Source: Saccoglossus kowalevskii
Lineage: Eukaryota; Hemichordata; Enteropneusta; Harrimaniidae
Direction: 5' to 3'
DNA: 20,783 bases
NCBI RefSeq assembly: GCF_000003605.2
Contig: NW_003119434.1
Span: forward strand, 1-20,783
The position numbers and the translations under genes were made by a program. Shown in pieces: positions 1-10,500 of this stretch; positions within the stretch are counted from its first letter, which is position 1; the number at the start of each line of letters is the position of its first letter. The notes below the pieces were generated by a model. That model was not told where the DNA came from and did not search any database. It was given only the letters and a program-made list of their open reading frames with translations.

Positions 1-119
1 AAATACATTTGAATTTTCATCCATGGTTTTTAGTCTAATTCCAGAGCAGATGAATTCCAGAGTGATGAATTCAATTTGAATCTGATTTTTTTAGATATCA
101 GAAATGGGCTAATAAATAT

Positions 120-780
120 ATATTAAAATTAAACTAATTATGTCTTTGGGTTATCGCAGTGAACCAAATGAATTATTATACAAGTTAAGCAATTATTATG
201 CATAAATTTAGGTCTGCATATTGTTTCAGAGCGGCATAAAATTTACAATTATTATGCAAATTAGGTAATTAGTATGATCTGAATTTAACCCGAAAGTGAA
301 CAGGGATGTGCATTGTTATAGCGCATCAATGTATCAAGTTTCATTGAAATAGAATAATTGGTAAATATGATATCAGTGTAAAAGCCAAAAATTAACTAAT
401 TATACAAATTAGTTGATTAATATGCACACATTATTACCCCGATTTAATCAGGTCTCTGAATTGTTCTAGAGCATCTATGTATCACGTTAATTAAAAAGTA
501 ATGAAGTAATACATATAATACTTCGTACATTATGCAAATTAGGTAATTAATATTTCATGTATCTGTCTGTGCATTATCTTATGTATCTATTTTAGTTTCA
601 TTCAAATGTGATGATTAGTACCTGAGATATCAGTGGAAAAGACGAAAAATTGACTAATCATAATGCAAATTAGGTTAAATATATGCATGGATTTCAACCA
701 AAACCTAATCAAATATGTGCATTAGCCCAGTACATATATGCACCTATGTATGCATCTATGTTCTTAAGATATAAGTGGAA
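120..780. repeat. Diverged AT-rich repeats with an ATGCAAATTAG core
   Basis: The core ATGCAAATTAG (one copy ATACAAATTAG) occurs at 254, 402, 532 and 663, so spacings are 148, 130 and 131 bases. Three of the four cores are followed within a few bases by a (T)TAATTAGTAT or GATTAATAT-like string. A longer match, GATATCAGTG with an A-rich tail, occurs at 369 and again at 626. This suggests an old tandem array of roughly 130-base units, or of paired units. I see no coding sequence here. Confidence 0.55.
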
Positions 781-782
781 CG

Positions 783-815
783 GACAGACACACATACATA
801 CACACATACAGACAG
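783..815. repeat. CA/GA-rich microsatellite
   Basis: This is a simple run of GACA, CACA and CATA units with no T-rich strand interruptions. It lies between the AT-rich repeat zone and the LINE relic. It could be the tail of a repeat element, but no element body is recognisable. Confidence 0.75.
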
Positions 816-847
816 GGTAACTGCAAAGACTTCTATTGTGTGTTCTA

Positions 848-1640
848 TTGGACATTATGTTTTACGAGTAGGTCAATGAAGTAAATCCAGCAATTAATTT
901 TATTGGTCAAAACACAAAACTAACATAAGCAATCAATTGTATAGTGGCTGGTGAGATCTTTGTTTTGTTTTTCTAAAACCATATTGGTGTTCTTTGAACA
1001 TGTTATGACTATCAAAATATTGTTTATTCATACTTTTTTCAAATAATTATAGATATAGGTCTGTAATTTCCCATATTCTCAGATTTTCCTTTTTTTGTGT
1101 ACTGGAATAACCCGGGCTGTTTTCAAATCATCGAGAAAGATGTGATATAGAGAGGTTGGTAAATAATACAATGGTACATAAATAACACTCACAGAATTTT
1201 TCAAAAGTCTGAAATTAATGTTATCATGAATGTCATGTTCAGTTACAGGTTTGATAAAGAATGAATAAGGAAATGAAGGGTGTAAGGATTTTACCAATAC
1301 TTACAAAAAAGTGATTAAAATCCTGTACAATGTCCTGTAAATGGGTATGGGTAATTGTCTCATTGATAGACGACACGTTCAGCTGATTTGGCACCTTTAA
1401 ATTCTTGTTTTTGTTGTTACCAAGTAAATCATTTATAGTGGCCCAAGTTTCTTTCATGTTGTTCTGACTCTCTGACTTTTGCTTTTTCAGTATTTTCGTA
1501 AGAATATTTCTCCTTGTTTTTATAATGAGTGTGTAATGGTTCACTAAAATTATTGCTAACAAGTTTATTATTAAGTCATGTGACCTTCTTAATCTGCATA
1601 TCAACAATATCTCAATCATTGTTGGCAGAAACAAATGTGC
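848..1640 (-). pseudogene. Broken non-LTR retrotransposon (LINE) open reading frame
   Basis: On the minus strand, pieces of a Jockey/CR1-type LINE ORF follow one another in the normal order but in shifting frames. From about 1560 to 1290 comes the linker between endonuclease and reverse transcriptase: RRNILTKILKK, MKETWATINDLLGNNKNKN, then FNHFFVSIG. From 1265 to 1085 come PVTEHDIHDNI and DDLKTARVIPVHKK, early reverse-transcriptase blocks. Then follow MGNYRPISI near 1060 and HQYGFRKT near 970. Finally FIDLLVKH near 870 stands where FIDLSKAFD with a catalytic Asp is expected. The reading frame is broken by stops and indels, the 5' endonuclease and the rest of the RT (including the YADD-type site) are absent, so it is dead. 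The clade cannot be fixed by eye. Confidence 0.8.
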
Positions 1641-3120
1641 AACATGCATTGTACTTGTCGTTATTGGTAAAAATTATGTTTTGCAGTATCATACAAATAA
1701 TTTGTTTATACATTATTATATCGTACTATTATATCGACCTTCCGTCGGCCATTTACGTCAAAAATTACATTGTAATATAATACGAAACTAAAAGTTGCAT
1801 ACTTGCATACATAAAAATCTTGATTTTCCGCCAACAACACCCAGACACATTATCATTTAATTTCCTTTTCAGCATCGTTATTGTGCACAAAGAAAGAAAT
1901 CTTAAACAAATAAGTTCATTCAAATACATTTGTCCCCAAATCACCATCACGGGGGAAATTAAGTTTGCCTGCAAATTCAAAATGGCCGGTCTCTACTTTG
2001 CAATCATCTTTCCAATTGATAAGCTTGAATTATCATTACAAAACTCTAATATAGCAGTTTTTTTTTAAATATGATTTGAAAGTAATAACATTATTATATA
2101 TTAACGTTTTTGTTTGAGACCGTTGTAACAACAGTATATAAAATTGCATCATCAATGTTTTAAATTAGTTTATATGAAGCGGCATTTTATAACGTTATCA
2201 TAACGTTATAAATATGTTATATAAAACACTGTTGTGAAATTATTTAATGATATTGATAATACTGACATTTAATAACTTGGCCGGACCGAGACACCTAACT
2301 GTCAGACCAATCAAAGAGCAGCGTGTTCTTTCGACGCATCAAATTTCGACGATCCATTTCTTACCTTAAATTAAGCTATGACCAACATATGCCAAAAATG
2401 AACGATAACATTATGCAGTATACCCACTACGCAAAGATGCATCATAGCACTGTGTATTATTGTAATTTAGTGCACCGTATTGTCAGAAATGGTTATCGTG
2501 ACTGACTGACGGTAGGTGGTTGGTATTGCAGAACTTTATGCAGAAATGATGGATACATGGCATAGAATACACACTTTCACTCTGGGAGTCGGCCCAAAAT
2601 AATCAAGTCTCGGGAATACGACAAAGTGCGTGTTTAAGCCAAATACGAGAGTTTGTTTCTGTATTCAAGTACAAAGCATTATATAAGGTAAATCACGTGA
2701 CACAAAACGCCTGATTTGACATTATTCAGATGTCGTGAACAATAAATTAAATAAAAGTACTAAGTTGAATCTAACACTTTCACCGGTCTCGCAAAAAGTG
2801 ATACAGATCATTAAAGGCTTCTTCAGTGGACTGAGGAATCAGATGTCAACGAATCATACCTGCCGGAGTATCCTGTTGGTACATTCTGTGATTCAGTCCA
2901 GTTTCGTATTAAATATGAGTGTAAGTATTGATGTGCATGATAGGGCATTACAGAAAATAAAATTGCATGCAACACAGGGTGGAAGCATTGCATGATATGC
3001 ATTATAGCACAGAAATCCACATTAAACTACCGTGCATAGCAGCAAAAAATAACATTATTTTGTAAGTTATAAGTGACGCGTTTTGAAAAGCTAGTTCTAA
3101 TATTTAAAAAAAAATTGTAT
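1641..3120. other. Intergenic, no gene seen
   Basis: This is AT-rich DNA with only short chance open frames. It contains the palindrome at 2186-2212. The minus strand at 2740-2850 reads TGAAGAAGCC followed by GCGAGACCGGTG, a tail often seen near retroelement ends, but no flanking coding block confirms it. Confidence 0.6.
2186..2212. repeat. Perfect palindrome, 13-base arms around one base
   Basis: Arms TTTATAACGTTAT and its exact reverse complement are separated by a single C at 2199. Each arm also holds the self-complementary AACGTT. Nearby sequence (AATATGTTATATAAAAC) is similar in composition but does not extend the symmetry. Confidence 0.9.
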
Positions 3121-3165
3121 ACTATGGAACGCCGTAACTGTCTTATGTGATGTTCTTTCATTTTG

Positions 3166-3341
3166 TTGTACCATCTTTATGTTATGTAGTCCCATCTTTT
3201 TGTCATGCAGTCCCGTATTTATATAATGTGGTCCCATATTTATGTTATGCAGTTCCATATTTATGTTATGTAGTCCCATAGCTATGCAGTCACATCTTTA
3301 TGTTTTGTCGTCCCATAGTTATGCAGGCCCATCTTTATGAT
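3166..3341. repeat. Tandem array of about nine 21-base units
   Basis: Variants of the unit TAGTCCCATATTTATGTTATG repeat head to tail, each with a few substitutions, and some copies are shortened near 3280-3325. Because 21 is divisible by three, the minus strand has a short open frame with a seven-residue repeat (MGLHNIN-like). I take that as a by-product of the unit length, not a gene. Confidence 0.85.
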
Positions 3342-3342
3342 A

Positions 3343-3516
3343 TGTGATATTCATGGTGTCATATTGTTTTAGTTGCGGTAATATTCTTCGATTCGTGTTG
3401 TTTGTCGACCCCGGTCAGAAATTAACATCGGCGTCAAAAAATAACACGGATCTGATGCGGATCAAACATCAATAATATTACCGCAGCTAAAACAATATGA
3501 CATCATGTATATCACA
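3343..3516. repeat. Inverted repeat, 43-base arms with 3 mismatches
   Basis: The left arm 3343-3385 and right arm 3474-3516 are reverse complements except at three positions, with an 88-base spacer. Parts of the spacer (CGTGTTGTTTGTCGACC against the complement of 3430-3450) also match weakly, as if the arms were once longer. The tandem array abuts the left arm. One unit in opposite orientation (ATAAAGATGGGACT, 3583-3596) lies beyond the right arm. Together this resembles a fold-back or MITE-type element. Confidence 0.85.
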
Positions 3517-3597
3517 GTTGTCCATGTGATAGTGCGCATATTACAGAAACGACAGCGTTCAGGCGATCAATCTGTAAAATGTATAAAGATGGGACTA

Positions 3598-6499
3598 TCC
3601 AGCATTATAATACTACAAACATGTCATTCACTACTGAACTTTATTTAAGTGAAAAGCTCGCCAAAATTTTCATAAACTGACTTTCCACCAAAGGACATAA
3701 AATCGTATACACGTACGGGCTAGGTGATATGTAGCAGGCGGAAAAGTCACATGAAATAGCGAGTTACATGTACTTTAAAAAATATGATCTTTTGTCTCCC
3801 GTCCAGGGCGTTAGCTCAAACATAAACAAAATTATTATTTAAATAGTGACAGAAAATTTAAATTCAGTCTTCAAATACACTCAAATAAGAAAACTTTGCA
3901 TTGAAATACTTGTCAATAAAGGTATATACTTAGCATTATATTGGTCCATATGAAAATTTCTGCTTATAGATTTTTGGTTATAACACGTCTAAATCCTACT
4001 TCAAGCCAATGAAACTTTTTTTAATGCTGAGGTCATTTGTACAACAGCAACTATCATTCTGTTGATTTTGCTCTTGAGGTGACCTCGGTTACGTAAGGTA
4101 ATAAAACCAGCACAGAATGACCAACTTGTAAACGCGTTGGTTTCATACTAATTAAAAAATTATCGAAGTTGACATTTTCATATATCGGTGGAAGGCGATT
4201 TTGAAGTTTGTGTACAGTTAAGTATAGAATACCCATAATGCTTTGCTTTAATTTATATTTTTTCTATTATAATGCTATTATGCGATATGTTTTATTATAG
4301 AATAGCGAGGTTATGGCGGGGTGCTGCACGATGCTCCATGAATCCATGACGCATATACGTTATGCAGTAAGACAGTTGACATGATTGGGTGAATACACGG
4401 AAACATATTCTTTCAACCGAAATATTTACTCAACAACATGAGCATTAGACTGAAATTGCACTGAAGTAAAAATCTGTTCTGCTCGATCAGTTCAACCCAA
4501 AATCCCGCATTTAAAGTGGTCATCACTGACGCTACTCTCCTGGTGAGAGTTGAGCCCCACAACATACAACTAGGTCATGTCAAGCGTTTAAACAATGTAC
4601 TGCAAAATACTCATGTCGACCAATGGGTTATGAAAATCGCATCCATCCAGGCTGGTACGATAGTGAGATTTGATTTCCCTCTGTCAGGACCCAGATGGTT
4701 CATCCAATATCTGATTTCCAATACTTCTTTCAACGGATTCTATCAAACCATCTATTTCTTCTGTTTTAACTGTGTGAATGTATGTGCATTTGTATATGAG
4801 CGCCCTCCAGCGTGCATTCATAAAATTCATGCCGGGCGTCACATCTTTACTAGTACAATTTTTTTATAATAGGCCACTGAACAATTGTTATTTCAGCTAA
4901 TTTATTCATGACACTGTCATTAATCGCACATCTAAAAGAAATAGTTAATTTGTAATAATTTATGCTAATTTATTCATACAATACTGTTGTGACGTCATAA
5001 TTATTCAAACGTACCTACAACACTATGAAGTACTGTTTGCATGTGATTGATTAAATTAAATTAGTACTTTTACAAATTATATTGTTAGTTATTGGATAAC
5101 CTTACTTTTTGAATGGAATTCGCAAATGCTGCAGGTCCTTGCAGAACCAAATTTTAAAATAACTGGCACTAATGATACTATTTCTACGTTAGTGTGTGTA
5201 TTCATGTGCCAATCTGATCTTCGTTTTGACGTTGGTACATTTTCTTAGTAGTAGAGTAGTTCGTCATATGCTGTGACGCACTTATGATGAATTTATGAAG
5301 TTTGAATGAGATCGTTTTATTTCCAATGAAACCTAATAAAGATATGATAAAACCTTTATGGACTGGCCTGCAATACTTGGTTATATGGCTAGCACAAGCT
5401 CGAGAAAATGATATGAACCACAAATGTAATAATTCTAAACCATGAATGTAAACACAATAAAGATGAATATTATTAAACACAGGACTGAACACCGTTATGT
5501 ATTCCCCATGAACAACCCAGTGCTGAAATCGTCTTAACCTTCAAATCAGATTTGTGTGAACATGTACCGTAATCAATCAAAACTTTTGCGACACTGAAAC
5601 AGTTATCAATCTTCCAAATTAAACTGGCAAACAAGTAAATAGTGATAATAAGTACGGGGAAAGGTGATCATTGTATCATTTTGTAGTTGGTCAAAAAGTA
5701 TTATGAAAATAGGTTAATGACACCATCAGATTAGACTCTTGAAAAATACGTGCTTGTTGAAAAACGTGGGATTGCAGTCAAAACCTGTCAGTAACTATTG
5801 CAAGAACAATCCGTTTGCAAAATCCTTAATTCATTATTTAACATAATAAAAGCATAAATGTAAGATGGTGGAACATTCAACAAATTGAATGTTGTTATAT
5901 TACATATGTGTGGCTTCCGGATAGATATAATTGTCAGCATACTTAGAGTGTAAGCTGTAATTCTGCACTGATTAAACTATGCCAGCTGATATAAGTTAAA
6001 CAATTTAAAATTGAAATTACATAACTAAAGTGCTACAGTAAATTTATTTCAAAAGCGTTGTACTATCGCCACAATAACCACGGTTCATTAATTTTCATAA
6101 ATATCTATAAATGTAAAAACAGAAACAGATGTTCCTATTTGTTGATTGAATAAAATTGTTACGTTTTCAGCTGACGTCGTTGCTCATTGAGGGAATTCAA
6201 AATTACTTTCATAACTGAGAAATAGTGAATATGACAACTAAAATTGTTATTTTCTCTTATCAACTATTATTACTAATGTTGATATTGTAACCTTGGGTTA
6301 ATGATTAACTCAACTGGTCATTGTACTGATACACGAGGAAAAATAATAAATTTGGAACAAGCAACCACAATTTAGCAATTTAGAAAAGAATGCATACCCA
6401 GTCAAAGCATCGGCTGAAAACATTTTGAATTTTCAAGTTAAATGTTCTAGCAAAGCACTCCACTATCACCTTGAATTATTTTATTGTGACTATATGTAT
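3598..6499. other. Intergenic, no gene supported
   Basis: This is AT-rich DNA. The longest open frame on + (4516-4869, 117 codons) has no recognisable domain. A direct repeat of GCTAATTTATTCAT occurs at about 4896 and 4964, followed in each copy by a similar ACTGT string. No RNA gene or mobile element was recognised. Confidence 0.6.
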
Positions 6500-6955
6500 G
6501 CGACAGTGCCCTCATAGTTTAGAATTAGTTTATCGCCAGCCAATCTGATTGCTTTTACATACTCGCCCTTGGCCAAGTTATCGAAACAAATACGGCTGCG
6601 CACAGTGAAACCCATGTTGATGTCAAGGCAATACAACCACGATTTTGAGAGATCATAAAACTCAGTGATTATCAGACCAAAGCTATTCTGAGTCTGATAT
6701 ATTTGTTGTTAGTCACACTGGAAGAGGTTATCCATTGAGTTATTATTTTGCCTCAACGGCTTTATGACCATCGAGTGTGGCAATAGTGTTGACACCATTG
6801 TTGTGTATTATGATGTCACTGCGTCATATATCGGCAGAAATGAAACAGAAGATGAAGACATCATAAATGCAAAATTACAAGTGCTTTGGCAGTCATTTGT
6901 AACAAAGCCTTCTATTGGTCGATACACATTTTATCGCACAACCACGTGACAGACA
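6500..6955. mobile_element. Possible short non-autonomous DNA transposon
   Basis: The left side (TTTATCGCCAGCCAAT, then TTGCTTTTAC) and the reverse complement of the right side (TATCGACCAATAGAAGGC, then TTTGTTAC) look like diverged terminal repeats. The interior is less AT-rich than the flanks and has no transposase. The match is imperfect and no target duplication is visible, so this is a weak call. It could be unrelated unique sequence. Confidence 0.25.
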
Positions 6956-7183
6956 CAATTATGAATGGAGCTACCGCACGGGTTGGGTAAACAATGTTCG
7001 TTGAATGAGATTGAAGATGAATTATACTTAACAATTTTTACTACTCTGTCCTAAATATTATTTATACGAACATATATTGCATCAACAATTCATTCTAGAA
7101 ACTTATTTATCTTCTTGAAAATAGAGAAATCACGACACGTCACAAACAACATAACACTATAATAATACGTTTATGGTCATAGC

Positions 7184-7189
7184 TTTATT
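7184..7189 (-). promoter_or_regulatory. Polyadenylation signal AATAAA for GATM
   Basis: AATAAA on the minus strand (TTTATT on +) lies about 127 bases after the GATM stop codon. It is the first canonical hexamer downstream of the stop, so the 3' UTR is predicted to be roughly 150 bases long. The position is inferred, since no transcript end can be seen. Confidence 0.6.
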
Positions 7190-7315
7190 TTGGTGCATGG
7201 AGTATTTCATGTAAGTGACGATTTTTGATTTGTTGTTCTTATTTTAATATTTGTTATTAGAAGTGACACAGGTCCATGCGTAAACATGCTATTTGAAGGA
7301 AGTTTGAAATGTTGT

Positions 7316-7542
7316 TCATAGGTATGACTCCAGTTTACCACGACGACGGATGTCAGTGGTCCAACAGTGGAAACCACCTCCAAGGGAGTTTGCATGCCTG
7401 ATGGAGAGAGTAATGGGCTTGATTCCCAACTTTTCGAACATCTTTACGGTGGGAGTTTCGTCTACATCGCAGATAACACGCTTGGTATCTAGCATCAATA
7501 CATTTATGGATAACCACTTGAACGATACCCCTAACGGATGAG
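7316..7542 (-). CDS. GATM: GATM exon 7: catalytic Cys395 and stop
   Basis: This is the last coding exon: two bases completing Ser336, 74 codons and a TGA stop at 7318-7316. It follows TTTTAATTACAG. It encodes [20 protein letters not shown], then [20 protein letters not shown] and [21 protein letters not shown]. Cys395 is the nucleophile that carries the amidino group (human Cys407). The protein ends one residue earlier than human AGAT, which has a final Asp. Human LWMSSKW reads LGVSFKW here. Confidence 0.98.
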
Positions 7543-10500
7543 CTGTAATTAAAACGTGGTCAGTAAACAGTAAATGTGTTACAATATTACAATACTATTC
7601 ACTCAACTTCACGGTCATTGGAGACTCTCCCATGACGTACAAAGTCTTAGTAATTTGACAAACAACGGCGATATTAGTGTTACTATTCAACAATTCAAGT
7701 AAAAAAAGTTGTTGTTTTTTAAATCCAACTGACTTACAGTCTCGCATAACCGGATATGGAGGATAAACAACATTCCAACCAGCTTTCTTAAACAGATCAA
7801 TTTGATGACAAGGTCTTTCGGGATTACATAATACAACACCAGGTGCGATTACAATTAATGTTGTATCAATATGCATAGGGTTTTCATCTTTGAACGATAA
7901 GCAATGGATGTTGAACTTGTCGCCAAGGTGACGTTTCAGCCACTCGATACCAGAGTAATTGGTAACCTGAAAATCAACACAGACAAAAATATGAAAAACA
8001 CAAATGTGGTAACCTCAACAACAGGTTCAAGTTAATTTTGTAAATGTAAATAAAACTTTGCCTTTATTTTCCATACTCCCATTCCAGGTCCAACCTTTGC
8101 CATGTCTGTTTATTGACAAGTTGTATTCATTCTTTTTCATGTAACTAAATTTAAACGTTTACAAATTTCCCGATCAGCAATGAAATGTTAGCTTAGAAAC
8201 AGACGATGATCGAAACAGTACCACCACCCAGTGTCACGTGATTGTATAATGCAGGTCAAAGATAGTAGTTGCTCAATCATTTATTGTGACAACCAGGTAC
8301 ACACAGGGTACACTTCATGTTTTGAATGAGTTTAAGGATGAGACCCAGATTTTGTTCTAAATTAATAAATTAATAAAATGCTACGATAAACAGCTACGCG
8401 TGTCATTGTTTTTTAGACGTAATAACAAGGCAAATTGACATAGATTGACAGTGAATAATACAAATCAATGCCTACTTCTCGTTGATAAGTTCTGTTTTAT
8501 CTTATTGGCTAGGCGGAGTATTAAGTAGCCTTCGGAAAGTCGTGACCGTGGGAAAGAAAAATTCCTACTGTGAACAATTCCAGTAACTGCAACTGTAAAT
8601 TATAACAAGGTTGCTGGTTAGCGACACCACTGTCACTTTGTCGTATACTCCAGGAATCTATGTTTCTCATTTCTGCCAGGATGTGGAGTGTTGTATTTGA
8701 CACGTGTTATTTTACTTTTCGTCTAGCACCTTGCTAGTGTGCGGCGTCACTAGCAGAGAGCCCTATCAGCACGGGAGTTGAGCACGACTAACTGACGAAC
8801 AGACTAAATGCATAGCGGCCATCTTGGTACGTGTGCATATCCACATTGAAAACATTGTAGCAATGCTGTTCAAGAAAATTAATAATACACGAATCGTTTC
8901 TGAGTACAAACAATTGTGTAAAATATATTGAAAGTTTAGGCAGTTCCCGTGGGTGCAGCAGTGTTTATACCTTCGACATGACCGATGATTAGATTGAGTT
9001 CTACCTCTGATTTTTTATTACAAAACGTGGCTTTATGGCTCAACCAAAGTAACCATTATACTTTGCATTTTTATTTGTGATAATATAAAATCGTTTTTTT
9101 CTCTCTCATATTTACTAAGTAAACACATTACACCATTTTCCTAGGCGACTTCCGAAGCTTCGTTGCATTATTCAAAAAAAATATCTGTCACTGTATGATT
9201 ATTTTAGTTTATCATAAGGTCAAAGATACAAATAATACACAAGCGAATTACCCTGAAAAAATAATCGTTTCAATTTGGTTTCCAGATAACGGAAAATTAC
9301 TGTTGTGCAAGTTTGCCGTGTTCAGGCGTTTCACTTTGCATTTTACTTTAATAGACGTTTGACAAACCCCGGATCAACAGAATAGTTCAATTTATTTCCA
9401 CAGAAGATTCTCATCTAGCATATTAATCCATGCACGTATCGTATTATTCGATGAACCATAGAAAATCGTGAGTAGAATAAAAAACAAAGAGTAATTTATT
9501 CACAAATTCAGAAGTTTTCATTTTTGACTCTCATTTTAAAAATACAAGCGCTCGATCTGTGTAATGCTGATCATTTCATAATAAACAATGAGTCTGAAAT
9601 TTTAGTATCTTTTCTATATGTCTGTTTTAAGTGAAAAACACTTCACTGGTTTGAGAGAAACATACATGGAGCTAACTAAAAATATATAACATGCAGGTAG
9701 TCAAATGGCATTTTACTGTAAAACATAGGTTTGAATATAAGGGTCCAGGTATCGGGATCTCATCCAATGAATATCATTTGTAATAGAAAGGTTGACATTC
9801 AAATTTGGTACAGGCGACACTTGATTTCATAGTAAAATGTAAAAATATTGTGTTAGCGACTTCCTTCCATAACCTTTCTTTGTGTAAAGTACACAGAACG
9901 CCATTTAGCTATTATGAATCATTATTACATTACTATTGTCCAATAATGTCTAATGTATGAACCGTGATTGAACAAAATCCGTCAGTGCACGTCGGATATT
10001 GATGTTTAGCATTAAAATCACCGCAGTTCGACCACCTTGAGTTGGATCACCAAACGAATGTTTATGCATATGTATACCAAGATGTATATATAATAATGAT
10101 AAGTGTGAATTTTGTGATTGGCCAAGACATGTCAGTGAGGCTGTAGAACTGTTTTCATTCAAACGCATTGGCCGCTGCTCGACCATTTTAAATTCAATTT
10201 GCAAAATATAATGACGTGCACCTATATTCCAAAATGCTCAATGTATGTATCGAACTGGAGCAATATCCGCCTTTACAAGCAACCATCCGGTTCCGGGGTG
10301 ATAGAAATATCAATGTAAAATTACATCGTTCTATCACGGAAGAGCGTCAATAAAACGGGAGTATTGTAAATGCTACACGAATATTTGATTATATGATTAG
10401 AAATAATTTACCCAGTAATGAAACAAAATCCCGACTAAATAAACCTACCTGACTTCTCTGAGCAAATATGTCACGACCAGCCCTCATGAAATCGGCAGCA

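Noticed and set aside
4516-4869. 117-codon open frame on +
   Set aside because: No recognised domain, no splice-linked neighbours and no signal peptide or repeat pattern. The second half becomes hydrophobic and low in complexity, as chance frames in AT-rich DNA do. A homology search would decide.
5202-5492. 96-codon open frame on the minus strand
   Set aside because: No recognisable motif and composition expected by chance.
8815-8825. Internal promoter marked by a YY1-like GCGGCCATCTT
   Set aside because: A single short motif in an intron, with no other promoter evidence.
9950-10204. 84-codon open frame on the minus strand in intron 5
   Set aside because: It lies between GATM exons 5 and 6, does not match AGAT and has no splice sites that would fit the frame.
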